Of a DNA stretch of 64,000 nt, positions 38,580 to 48,121 are shown piece by piece; within the stretch, counting starts at the first letter, position 1; each line of letters opens with the position of its first letter. The DNA is from JARRKC01 sp963723965. Its GTDB lineage: Bacteria; Acidobacteriota; UBA6911; RPQK01; JAPXNP01. Under the pieces are notes generated by a model. That model was not told where the DNA came from, searched no databases, and saw only the letters and a program-made list of their open reading frames with translations. Where the stretch lies: NCBI GenBank assembly GCA_963723965.1, contig CAVRSV010000002.1, positions 62,001-126,000 on the forward strand, in the 5' to 3' direction. Position numbers and translations under genes: made by a program.

Positions 38580-41500
38580 TCAATCCGATGCCGACCAGAC
38601 GGGGATCACGCTGAACGTCGACAGGTCCCAGGCGCCATAGAGCGCGACGCAGGCGATCGGGCGGTCGGCGCGGATACGGACGTAACCGCTTCCGATCGAT
38701 TGACCCACCAGTTCGGGGAAGTATTCGGTCAGCAGCAAGCTCGATCGCTCGTATGACCCGAGCTCGAAGTCGTGCGTGGCGATCAGTTCCCCACTGCTCG
38801 AGTAAAGCTCGATGGCGCCCGACACCGATGGCTGGTTGTTTCGCGCATTCGCAATGGCGATGCCCGTGAAGTACTGCCCGTTGGACACCAGGTGCGGGAG
38901 AATCAGATCCGCCGGCGGCTGAGGCATGGCGGGTTGGGCCACCAGAGGCAGGGCGGACAGGAAGGATCCGTCCTTGGCCCGGTACTGGATGGTACCGGCC
39001 AAAGGCGCCCCCGGGTTCTCGACCCTGACGAATCCGGTCGTCGGGCTTGAGACACCTTCCGGGAACAGGTCGGCCTCGCTGATCACCAGGCTTCCCCGAC
39101 CCGGAACGCGTACGGTCGACTGGGTGAACGAGTATGGGGTGTCGCCCGGAAGATGGACCGACAGCTGCACGTAGGTGGCACTGTTGCTCAGGTTGACGAC
39201 GGAAATCAGGGAGTCCATCTGTGGGTAGCCCGCCGTGAACTGCGGCGCGCAAAGCCTGCTCGCAACGCTGGGAAGCCGGCAAGCCGGGAAGTATGGCGGC
39301 GGCACGGCCGGGGTCGTCGAAGAGCTGGACCGCCACGATGCCCGGAATCGCATGCACCCTCAGATAGTCTCCGGAGGCGACGGCCGTACCCGGGAAAAAG
39401 AGAGGTCAGCGTTTCGGTGGCGGATTGCCGGGCCCCGATCGATCGGCGGACGGCCTCCGTCCGGGGGATTCCATCGGCTGAGACCAACTGCATCTCGGCT
39501 TCAGCGGTCTGCTCGTTGGGGTTGGTCAGGTAGAACTTGCTGATGTCCGGAAGAGTCAGGTCCGGGAAGACCACGTCCTGGTGGGTCGACGAGGGGAGTG
39601 CGCTGGCGTCGAGGGCGTCGAGGGACCAGTCGAAGACGGAAACCAGACCGGGGACCGAGGTCAAACCCTGGAGTTCGCCCCACGCGGCACCGTCCGGCAC
39701 GGGACCCCCGGCTGCTTCAGGAAGTGTCCGAGCCAACTGGCCCTCCGGCCCAACCGGGAAGGTCGGACCTGTCCCAACGGGTTCTCCGCTGCCACCGTAC
39801 AGTGTCAGGCCCAGCACGGCCTCGGCGGGCCGGGGATTTACGACCGCGAAACCGCCCTGCAGACCATCGGCGGGGACGAAGGGCACGAAGCTGGCGTCTC
39901 GCGGGAAGAGTGTGTACGCGCCGTCGTACTGGGAGCCCAGGTAGACAAGTCCCGAGTCCCCGTCGAGCGCAAGAGCTGACAGCGATGCCCCGGGGACACC
40001 TTCATTGAAGGGCAGAAAGCTGACTCCCTCGTCGGTGCTGCGAGAGACGTGATTGCCGTCCGTGACCCAGAGGACACCCTCCGTCCCGACTGCCATTCGG
40101 AAGACCCCCCGCCGTCCCCATCCCCCCTCGAAGTAGTTCCAGGTCGTTCCGGCGTCCGTGGTCTTGAAGAGTCCCTGCTCGGTGGCCGCGTATCCAACGG
40201 AAGCATCGGGTGCGAAGGCAATCTGCTGGACGCGCTGCGGCCTGGGCGGAGGGTTCCCCTTCTGTTCCCGCGATCTCGAGGTCGAGCCGGGTCCAGGTAT
40301 CCCCGCCGTCCGTGCTGTAGGCCAGAAAGCTGGGAGGAGACTGAGTCCAGTCCGGGCCGGCGGCGACGAAGATCGATCCGTCGGGCGCGGCCGTCAGCGT
40401 CGTGAACCACGTTGTCGTGGGAAGGTCGTCGGAGGTCAGGGACCAGTGCAGACCCGAATCGGTCGAGCGGTAGAGTCCGACATCGGTTCCCGCGAAGACG
40501 CGCCTCGGCTCGGCCGGGTCGACCAGGACGGAGGCGATGAAGGCTCCGTCCGGGATTCCGTCCCGCGCGGCCTGCCAGGATTGTCCGCCGTCAGTCGACT
40601 TGTAGAGAGATTGTCCTCCCGCGTAGAGAGTCCCCGTATCGGCAGGATCCATCGCGAGAGAGTCGATCTCGGAACCCTCCAACCCTTCGCGGGCCGGCTG
40701 CCAGCTCCCTCCGGAGTCGGTGGTTCTGAAGACGCCTGTGGCTCCGGTCGTGGCATAGGCGACTCCGGCATGCTCACGGTCCAGCAGGAACGAGGAAACC
40801 TTGCTCAGGTGTGCCAAATCTGCCGTGGCATACCAGCCCCGTGGGGCCCTCTTCCGTGCTTGAAGACTCCCGCCTCGTAGGTCCCCGTGTACAGCGTATC
40901 CGGGGAGTCGGGGGCCACTGCCACAGAGGCGGGAGAAAACGGGAGATCCGTCGAGAAGGGAATCCAGGACTGAGCCCCGTCCGTGCTTTTCATGACGCCG
41001 GACGGCGTCGTCAGGTAGAGCACGGTCGGGCTGCCCGGCGCCGCCGTGAGGAGGCTGCCACGCGTCTCGTGGTAGACGGGAACGTCCACGGGATCCCAGG
41101 TCTCGCCGGCGTCCTGGCTGAGGAACAGTCCCTGCCCCGGAGCGATACTGACCAGATAGACCCGATCCGAATCGTTGGGATCCACCAGGATCGAACGGAC
41201 GTCGAGCAGTTCGGAGCCCAGAACCGAGAGCGGCTGCCAGTTCAGACCCTCATCGGTCGACTTGTAGACGGAGTCGCCGGCGGCATACAGAATCTGCGGG
41301 TTGCCGGGATCGACGGCCATCGCCCGAGCTTCGATCCCGCTCAATCGCTGCCAGGTTTCGGCAGAGTCCCCGCTGCGATAGATGCCAGCGTCGGCGGCAG
41401 CATAGAGGACGCCGGGGCTCCCTGAGGGCAGGCTGATGCCGTTGAGAACGATGTCCTCCAGACCCCGGTTGACTTTCCTCCAGTTGAGGCCTCCGTCCGT

Positions 41501-41839
41501 GCTCTTGAACACGGTCCCTCCCACCGCATACAGGGTGTCTTCGTCCGTCGGATCAACGGCGAGCTGGATCACCCGGTCGCTTCCGAGGCCCACGTCACTG
41601 CGGATCCAGTGCTGTCCGCCGTCGGCGGAGCGGAAGACCCCGCCCTGAACGCAGACACCAGATCGACGACAGGTGACGCTCGCCAGCACCACGTCGTCGG
41701 GCAGTGCCTGGATGGTGTAGACAGTGCCGCCGCCCGGGCCGGTACTGGTCCAGGAGTTGATGCCTGCCTGAAGGGAAGGGGCGAAAAGCAAGAGAGCGAC
41801 CAGAAAAGACGACAATTGGAGGCGATAATGTTTTCGCAT
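38580..41839 (-). CDS. Large secreted BNR/sialidase-like repeat protein (four indels)
   Basis: A signal peptide (MRKHYRLQLSSFLVALLLF) starts at 41839. BNR/YCF48-type repeats follow (GGVFRSADGGQHW, VFKSTDGGLNWRKV, VYKSTDEGLNWQPL, LFLSQDAGETWDPV, LYRSTDSGLHWSL), forming beta-propellers outside the cell. The last 400 residues are beta modules related to those of the protein at 48122 (GIAIANARNNQPSVSGAIEL, GSGYVRIRADRPIACVALYG). The frame changes at the C-run 40837-40840 (one base missing), the C-run 40256-40259, the A-run 39395-39399 and near 39251-39253 (one extra base each). Correction gives 1085 residues with an exact frame. Function unknown; probably surface-attached. Confidence 0.75.
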
Positions 41840-42211
41840 TCCTGAATTCTCGAAGGATGGGATGTCTTCAGCCCTCGATCGTCGGTATATTACCGCTAAC
41901 CTCTGAGAGTGAACAGAAGAATCAACTCTGCCAGGCCATAAGGAGTGATGGCACGCGGGCATTTCGGTCGTGGCGTACCTCGAATACGGAGGCCAGCATT
42001 CAGTTTCACTCCGGATGCGGGGCCACGGTCTGCCCGGCTCGGAAGCTTGTCTCGTTGGTTCTGGCGGACACGAGAGGAAATGCTCACGACAGGGAGTCAG
42101 TCACCCGGTCAGCGTCAGCAGGATGTGACAGAATCTCGGGCAACGATCTGTCCTGCACAAGCGACAGGGTCGGCGCGCTGCCGGGGCTTGATCCGGGACA
42201 GGGAAGGGCAG
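41840..42211. other. Intergenic region upstream of ppk2
   Basis: 372 bases between divergent genes. No gene or repeat is recognised. The frame of ppk2 stays open through much of it, but the text (for example ARGHFGRGVPRIRRPAFSF) is not family-like, so I do not extend the gene. Confidence 0.5.
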
Positions 42212-43048
42212 GTGAGGGTGGCTGGAAAAAAGGCGGCAAAGAAATCCCTGGCGGTCGGTCCTTCCGATCCCAAACCCCTGAACGGTAGCCGGTACCACGA
42301 GGAGTTGGCCCGCCTGCAGGTCGAGCTCGTCAAGTTGCAGGAGTGGATCCGGCACGCGGGTCTTCGAGTGGTCGTCCTTTTCGAAGGGCGTGATGCCGCG
42401 GGGAAGGGCGGAGTCATCAAGCGCATCATGCAGCGCCTGAATCCCAGGATCTGCCGGGTCGTTGCGCTCGGAGTGCCCACCGAGAAGGAAAAGACGCAGT
42501 GGTACTTCCAGCGCTACGTCGTGCATCTGCCGTCGGCCGGCGAGATGGTGCTGTTCGATCGCAGCTGGTACAACCGGGCCGGCGTAGAGCGAGTCATGAG
42601 TTTCTGCTCGGATGTCGAGTACGAGGAGTTTCTGCGGACCTGCCCGGAGTTCGAGAGAATGCTGATTCGTTCGGGCATCATCCTGCTCAAGTACTGGTTC
42701 TCCGTGTCGGACGACGAGCAGGAGCGGCGTTTCCGCGATCGTCTCCAGGACCGGACGAAACGGTGGAAGCTCAGTCCCATGGATCTGGAATCGAGATGTC
42801 GCTGGATCGAGTATTCCATGGCCAAGGACGAGATGTTTCGGTACACCGACACCCCTCAGTCCCCCTGGTGGGTAGTGAACGCCGATGATAAGAAACGGGC
42901 CCGTCTGAACTGCATCGCCCACTTGCTCGGCAGCGTCCCCTATGAGGATCTGACGCCCGAGCCGATCGAGCTTCCGCATCGTCAAGAGGAGTTCGCCTAT
43001 GTGCGTCCTCCGGTGACCGAGCAGAAATTCGTCCCGGAAGTCTACTGA
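42212..43048 (+). CDS. ppk2: Polyphosphate kinase 2
   Basis: Transfers phosphate between polyphosphate and nucleotides. GTG at 42212 behind GGGAAGGGCAG gives 278 residues, the normal length of a one-domain PPK2. The Walker A loop is FEGRDAAGKGG (residues 57-67), the second motif VLFDRSWYNRAGVERVM, and the lid contains RDRLQDRTKRWKLSPMD. All catalytic residues seem present. The basic start (KKAAKKS) is typical. It stands alone, divergent from the BNR protein gene. Confidence 0.92.
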   Translation: MRVAGKKAAKKSLAVGPSDPKPLNGSRYHEELARLQVELVKLQEWIRHAGLRVVVLFEGRDAAGKGGVIKRIMQRLNPRICRVVALGVPTEKEKTQWYFQRYVVHLPSAGEMVLFDRSWYNRAGVERVMSFCSDVEYEEFLRTCPEFERMLIRSGIILLKYWFSVSDDEQERRFRDRLQDRTKRWKLSPMDLESRCRWIEYSMAKDEMFRYTDTPQSPWWVVNADDKKRARLNCIAHLLGSVPYEDLTPEPIELPHRQEEFAYVRPPVTEQKFVPEVY

Positions 43049-43129
43049 TCGTTCGTTGATCTCATTGGGCCGGACTTGTCCTGCCCCGACGGGGAGTGTT
43101 GCTCAGAGTGCGGAGTGGCCCGTCGACGC

Positions 43130-43945
43130 CTACCGCTTTGGCGCCGGGGCGCTGGGACCGACCTCCCGGACGAGACGGAAACCAAGGCTGAAGCCGTCAT
43201 CCTGGGGGCGATGAGTATACCGGAGGGCGCTGCGCGCGCTGTTGGCGTCGAAATACCAGCTGCCGCCGCGAATGACGTGTAGCTCACCCTGCGCCGGACC
43301 GCCCGGATCGGTCAGCGCGCCAGCGGGGTAAGGGGCGTACCAATCCGCGCACCACTCCCAGACGTTGCCGTGCAGGTCATAAAAACCCCAGGGATTCGGC
43401 GGATAGCTGCCCACCGGGGAGGGGGATCCGAGGTAGGTGCCCGGCGGCTGGTCGGCGTAAGGGAAACGTCCGTCGAAATTGGCCTGATCAGTGGACAGAT
43501 GATTGCCGGTCGAGAACGCGGTGTCGGTACCGGCGCGGCAGGCGAACTCCCATTCGGCCTCGGTGGGCAGACGAAACCGGTTCCCCGGCGAGCGAACCTG
43601 CAGACGATCGATGAACTCCCGGATCTTCAGGTAGCTCACCGTCTCGACCGGGCAGCGAAGTCCACAGTCCTGAAACTGGCTGGGATTGTGTTCCATGACC
43701 GTGATCCATTGCTGCTGGGTGACTTCGTACTTCCCCAGATAGAAGCCTCGCGTCAGGGTTACCTCGTGCGCGGTCTCATCCGCCTGGCGGCCGGGTACCT
43801 CCCGTTCGCTCCCCATGCGGAAAGATCCGGGGGGGACGTAGAGGAACTCCATGCCCGTCACCGGCTCCCGCCAGGCTCCTGGAGGCGTCGTCGAGCAGGC
43901 GCCGAGCGCGAGAAGGGCGATCCAGGCGTAGACACGAAACTTCAT
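43130..43945 (-). CDS. Formylglycine-generating-enzyme (SUMF1)-domain lipoprotein
   Basis: 271 residues. A lipobox (LLALGAC, Cys17) marks it as a lipoprotein. The domain shows the family signatures FLYVPPGSFRMGS, YLGKYEVTQQQWITVM, RFRLPTEAEWEFACRAG, GFYDLHGNVWEWCADW and VIRGGSWYFDANSARSALR. The two cysteines needed for true sulfatase activation are not in their usual C-terminal positions, so it is more likely a structural or binding homologue. It overlaps the upstream hydrolase gene by one base (TAATG). Confidence 0.85.
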   Translation of the reverse strand: MKFRVYAWIALLALGACSTTPPGAWREPVTGMEFLYVPPGSFRMGSEREVPGRQADETAHEVTLTRGFYLGKYEVTQQQWITVMEHNPSQFQDCGLRCPVETVSYLKIREFIDRLQVRSPGNRFRLPTEAEWEFACRAGTDTAFSTGNHLSTDQANFDGRFPYADQPPGTYLGSPSPVGSYPPNPWGFYDLHGNVWEWCADWYAPYPAGALTDPGGPAQGELHVIRGGSWYFDANSARSALRYTHRPQDDGFSLGFRLVREVGPSAPAPKR

Positions 43946-45054
43946 TATGCGTGACTTTCCGGCGGGTCGTTTCGTTCATCGAGCCACTCGAGGATGGTGG
44001 CCAGCACTTGCTCGCGGACCGACGAGCGGGTCAGATCGTGGGCGGCGATTCCTTCGTACTGAATGATCTGGCAGCGTCCATGCCCGCGCGCCTCCCGCAC
44101 CCGATGAGCGAACTGCAGGCCCCCTGCGAGACTCGTGATCCCATCGAAGCCCGGGAAGAAGAAAAGGCAGTCGACCGGATAGCGTTCGGCCTTGCCATCG
44201 ACCTGTGCCATCAGGGACTCGATCGAGCTCGCATAGGCCGAGGGCATGGCCTTGAAGATCAGCGGGTCGTCCCGGTAGAGCTCGACCTCCTCCGCCTGGT
44301 CGCTCATGTACGGGGCACCCCACGAGGTGTCGAGTCTCAGGTTGAAGCGAAGAGCGTTCTTGACCACGAACCGAAGCGGTGCGATCGGAAAGCGGCGTTC
44401 GGCCCAGGCCTCACCGATGACGGCGTTCTGGATCCGGTTGGCGGGCTGTCCCTGGGGACGAAAGGCGGGACTCAGCAACACTGTCCCGCGCAGCTGCAGC
44501 GTCCCCTCGCTCCTCGTCTGGGGTGTGCCGAGCGCCGCATCCGTGGTCAGGAGCCCGCCCATGCTCGAACCGATCAGGAAAAGGGGAGTCTCGGGCTGGC
44601 CACTCAGGTTCGGAAGCACGTGCTCGACGACTCGCGCGATCTGCTCCTGATGGCGGCGGATGCGAAGGCTCCGTAAGGCTGCGTACTGCGAAGTGAAGAA
44701 CTCCGAGATCCCGTTCGAGGGCGCGATCGACCGGCGGATGGTGGCGGCATCCTCCGAGAGAGCATAGGTGCGGTAGATCTTTTCGGACTGCTCCACCGGA
44801 AGCTGGCTGCCGCCGTGACCGGCCAGCTCGAACAGCGTCACCCCGTATCCCCGCTCCGCCAGCCGGCGGGCGGTCGCGAAGTGGCGACCCGGATGCTCGG
44901 TCAATCCGTGGATCAGGAGGACCTCCGCCCTCGGCTCATGCGAGGGCGGTTCGAAGCGGAACAGCCGCTCCCCGTGGGCCTCGAAGCAGTGGGGACCCGA
45001 CGGATCGTCGATCAGGGGTCGATGCCCGGCAAGAATCCTGCTGTCGTCCGCCAT
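43945..45054 (-). CDS. Alpha/beta hydrolase, monoacylglycerol-lipase-like
   Basis: 369 residues from MADDSRILAG. The oxyanion region is EVLLIHGLTEHPGRHF, then YGVTLFELAGHGGSQ, nucleophile Ser in LFLIGSSMGGLLTTD, acid in FFFPGFDGITS and His in YEGIAAHDLTRS. No signal peptide, so probably cytoplasmic. In-frame sequence upstream of the start runs into the hairpin repeat at 45102 and is not coding. It is coupled with the lipoprotein gene that follows. Confidence 0.8.
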   Translation of the reverse strand: MADDSRILAGHRPLIDDPSGPHCFEAHGERLFRFEPPSHEPRAEVLLIHGLTEHPGRHFATARRLAERGYGVTLFELAGHGGSQLPVEQSEKIYRTYALSEDAATIRRSIAPSNGISEFFTSQYAALRSLRIRRHQEQIARVVEHVLPNLSGQPETPLFLIGSSMGGLLTTDAALGTPQTRSEGTLQLRGTVLLSPAFRPQGQPANRIQNAVIGEAWAERRFPIAPLRFVVKNALRFNLRLDTSWGAPYMSDQAEEVELYRDDPLIFKAMPSAYASSIESLMAQVDGKAERYPVDCLFFFPGFDGITSLAGGLQFAHRVREARGHGRCQIIQYEGIAAHDLTRSSVREQVLATILEWLDERNDPPESHA

Positions 45055-45101
45055 GGTTGTGTCCACGCCCATATTACGCGATCCGGATGCGAGCCAGAGG
45101 A

Positions 45102-45123
45102 GGACAACCATCCCTGGTTGTCC
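45102..45123. repeat. Hairpin, arms GGACAACCA/TGGTTGTCC
   Basis: Perfect 9-bp stem around a TCCC loop. Same family as the hairpins at 13126 and 16062, with a different stem. Confidence 0.75.
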
Positions 45124-45217
45124 AGAGGGCAGGATCCCGCACATCCGAGGAGAGCTTGCGGACGGCACAGGTGCGGCGACGCCTGCGGCACTGCCGGTGG
45201 CCGAACCCGGGGCGTCG

Positions 45218-45238
45218 GGACAAGCTGGAAGCTCGTCC
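45218..45238. repeat. Hairpin, arms GGACAAGCT/AGCTCGTCC
   Basis: Same sequence as the copy at 10605-10625, also followed by TAC. A further half copy (CTGGAAGCTTGTCCTAC) lies at about 45251-45267, at the stop of the broken gene there. Confidence 0.7.
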
Positions 45239-45265
45239 TACTCTGCGACTCGCTGGAAGCTTGTC

Positions 45266-45641
45266 CTACTTTTGCGCTGCGTGGACCCGTTTCATCAGCT
45301 CTTCGAACTTCGGGTACCCGAGCAGGGGGCCGCCGATCGGCGGGACCTCGAACCAGAAGATTCGGCTGTCGCGGGCGCTGAAGCAGCGTTCGAGTGATTC
45401 GACGGCTGCGTCGAGTTCTCCGAGTCCGGCACGGATGAGGGCAAAGAGGAACGTCGAGCTTGATCTGCTTTCCGTCGATCTCGCCGCCAAGACATCGCAC
45501 GACCTCAGGCGGAGAAACCTCCTCTCCATACGCGAGCAGGCCGCTGCCGACAATGAACTTCGGATTGTGGTCTGCCCCCAGGGCAACCGGGAATGCCACG
45601 AGCACCAGGACCACGACTGCCAGTGTGATTCTCTTTGCCAT
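45266..45641 (-). pseudogene. Chimeric or frameshifted remnant: exported N-terminus joined to a TPR-type C-terminus
   Basis: The first part starts MAKRITLAVVVLVLVAFPVA (signal peptide) and runs to GGEIDGKQIKLDVP. Then a different frame continues TFLFALIRAGLGELDAAVES and ends FEELMKRVHAAQK. That tail resembles the last repeat of TPR proteins (GELDAAVESLERCF, LLGYPKFEELMKRV). The junction lies near 45430-45450. The whole is only about 120 residues, so an internal deletion is likely in addition to the frame change. The end coincides with a hairpin repeat. Confidence 0.45.
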
Positions 45642-45886
45642 ATTCTTACCTCCCGCAGCCGATGATAGGTCGCGGCCGGCCGCCCCGTCCTTACAGAGGC
45701 GCTACATTTCGCCTACATCTCGGGGAACCCGTGCTGCGTTGAATCGGTGTTTCGGACTGGGTTACACTCCTGTACACATATCCGACGATTTTGGCATCTG
45801 GACTCTCAATCTGCAGTCAGTCGGGAAGCTTGGGTCAGACCCCTCGGGTCTGGTGGCAACTGTCTCGGCTTGGGGGACGAACAGGA

Positions 45887-47206
45887 ATGAAACAACGACT
45901 GCTCTTTGTCTTCGCCGCCGTGGTCTTCAGCGCCGTTTGCGTGTCCGCTCAGCCTCGGAGCGCCGGGGCCGAGAGGCCGGCGCCCGTTCTGTTGAAGGCC
46001 GCCCACCTGTTCGACGGGGTTTCGGGCAACCTCGTCGACAACGGCATGGTTCTCGTCGAAGGCGGCAAGATCACCGCCGTCGGGCAGAACCTTAGAGCGC
46101 CCGACGGGGCGCGCGTCGTCGATCTCGGCGATGCCACGCTGTTGCCGGGGTTCATCGACTCCCACGTCCACCTGACCATGGAGATGTCGGACAACTGGTA
46201 CCAGGATTTCTACCACGGCATGTTCCGCTTTCCCGCCGAGCAGGCCCTGTATGCCGAAATGTACGCCCGGCGTACACTGCACGCCGGGTTCACGACGGTT
46301 CGGAATGTGGGAGCCAGCGACTGGGTGGACGTCGGACTTCGCAATGCCATCAACGCGGGTGTCGCCGAGGGCCCCCGGATCCTGACCGCCGTTCACGCCA
46401 TTGGCGCCACGGCGGGGCACGCCGACCAGAGTCCCTTTCCCCCCGATGTCGTCAAGCCCGCGGGCCCGATCCAGGGCATCTGCAACGGCCCGGCCGAGTG
46501 CCGCGCCGCCGTGCGCTATCAGATCAAGTATGGCGCCGATCTGATCAAGTTCATGCCTTCGGGCGGAGTCCTCTCCGAGGCGGATCCCGTGGATGTTCCG
46601 GAACTCAGCCAGGAGGAAATGGATGCCATCGTCTCGGAGGCCCACGCCTGGAAACGCAAAGTGGCGGCCCACTGCCACGGAGACGAGGCGGCGAAGATGG
46701 CCATCCAGGCCGGCGTCGACTCCATCGAGCACGGCAGTTTTCTGAAGGACGATACGCTGGCACTGATGAAGCAAAAGGGCGTCTATCTGGTCCCCACGCT
46801 CATGGCCGGCTGGTGGGTCGGCCAGAAGGCGGACAAGTTTCCGCCGCAGATCGCAGAGAAGGCGCGGGCCGCCGCGGCCCAGATGCAGATCATGTTCCAG
46901 CACGCGGTGCGCATCGGAGTGCCGGTGGCCTTCGGCACCGATGCGGCGGTGGAACCGCACGGCATGAATGCGAAGGAATTCTCCCTGATGGTCCAGAACG
47001 GCCTCACCCCGGCCCAGGCGTTGATGACGGCGAGCCACAACGCCGCCGATCTGCTGGGCGTCAGTGACATCACCGGCTCGCTCCAGCAGGGAAAGGCGGC
47101 CGATATCGTGGCCGTGCCGGGAAATCCTCTGGACGATATCTCTGTCACCGAACATCCGGTTATGGTCATGAAAGCAGGAGTCATCGTGGTCGCGCCGGCG
47201 AAGTAG
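45887..47206 (+). CDS. Secreted amidohydrolase (imidazolonepropionase/prolidase-like)
   Basis: 439 residues with a signal peptide (MKQRLLFVFAAVVFSAVCVS). The metal site is complete: HVH in LLPGFIDSHVHLTME, the carboxylated-Lys region YGADLIKFMPSGGV, His in VAAHCHGDEAAKMA, His in DSIEHGSF, and Asp in FGTDAAVEPHG. C-terminal ADIVAVPGNPLDDI matches the group of periplasmic Xaa-Pro dipeptidase-like amidohydrolases. Start chosen at the ATG behind ACAGGA; upstream in-frame text is not signal-like. Confidence 0.87.
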   Translation: MKQRLLFVFAAVVFSAVCVSAQPRSAGAERPAPVLLKAAHLFDGVSGNLVDNGMVLVEGGKITAVGQNLRAPDGARVVDLGDATLLPGFIDSHVHLTMEMSDNWYQDFYHGMFRFPAEQALYAEMYARRTLHAGFTTVRNVGASDWVDVGLRNAINAGVAEGPRILTAVHAIGATAGHADQSPFPPDVVKPAGPIQGICNGPAECRAAVRYQIKYGADLIKFMPSGGVLSEADPVDVPELSQEEMDAIVSEAHAWKRKVAAHCHGDEAAKMAIQAGVDSIEHGSFLKDDTLALMKQKGVYLVPTLMAGWWVGQKADKFPPQIAEKARAAAAQMQIMFQHAVRIGVPVAFGTDAAVEPHGMNAKEFSLMVQNGLTPAQALMTASHNAADLLGVSDITGSLQQGKAADIVAVPGNPLDDISVTEHPVMVMKAGVIVVAPAK

Positions 47207-47303
47207 CGGACGGCTTCGCCCCGATTTCAGTCGGGCGCGCTCGGGACGAACGTCTCTCGGAGCGATCCAAAAGCCCGACTTCAGACCGAGGAAGCAGGCC
47301 CTC

Positions 47304-48118
47304 ATGCCCCTTCGTCTTCTCGAACTGGCAGTCTCCGAGGAAGATGCCGCACGGCTCCCGGAGCTGCTCCGGGAGCAGCCCGCACTGGGAGTGTGGAAGT
47401 CCGGCGCGACAGACGGAGGGGTGATGGTTCGCATCCTCCTCGACGCCGAGCATGTCGAGGCCCTTTCGGACACCCTGCTCGACAGCTTCGGTGGGGGGCC
47501 CGAATTTCGCATGATCCTTTTGGCTGTAGAGGCCACCCTGCCGCGGATCGAGGAGCCGGAGGAGAAGCAGGCCCGGGAAGAGGAGCAGTCCGGGCGCGAG
47601 TCCAAGCCGAGAATCAGTCGCGAAGAACTGTACGAAGACCTGAACCAGGCCAGCCGCTCCACTCCCGTTTTTCTCGTCATGGTGCTCCTGTCAACGCTGG
47701 TGACCGCCATTGGGCTGATTCGGAGCGACGTGGCGGTCATCATCGGAGCCATGGTCATCTCACCATTGCTCGGTCCCAACGTGTCCCTCTCCCTGGGGTG
47801 CACCCTGGGTGATCTGGGACTCGTCCGGCGTTCCCTGAAGGCCCTGGGAACGGGAACGGTGCTGGCTCTGGGTCTGGCGTGGTTCCTCGGGACCGTTCTG
47901 ACCATCGATCCGTCGACTCCGCAGATCGCCGATCGTACCCAGGCCGGTCTCGGTAGCCTGATCGTCGCACTGGCAACGGGCGCCGCCGGCGCCCTGGCCT
48001 TTACGACGGCGATCCCCTCGGCGCTGGTCGGCGTCATGGTGGCGGTGGCCTTGCTCCCACCGCTCTCCTCATTCTGCTCGTGGTGGCGGTGCTGTACCAG
48101 GGAGCCGGGGCCCTCTAG
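47304..48118 (+). pseudogene. DUF389 (TIGR00341-type) membrane protein, C-terminally damaged
   Basis: Starts MPLRLLELAVSEEDAARLPE with the usual cytoplasmic ferredoxin-like domain. Family helices follow (STPVFLVMVLLSTLVTAIGL, AVIIGAMVISPLLGPNVSLS, TAIPSALVGVMVAVALLPPL). At LLPP (about 48058) the frame breaks. Another frame then gives only one helix, TALLILLVVAVLYQGAGAL, before TAG at 48116-48118. Family members normally have about 70 more residues with extra helices there, so a deletion with loss of phase is likely. Function of the family unknown. Confidence 0.65.
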
Positions 48119-48121
48119 CGC

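Noticed and set aside
43130..43945. A true sulfatase-activating formylglycine-generating enzyme
   Set aside because: The domain is right, but the usual catalytic Cys pair is not seen and it is a lipoprotein with no sulfatase nearby.
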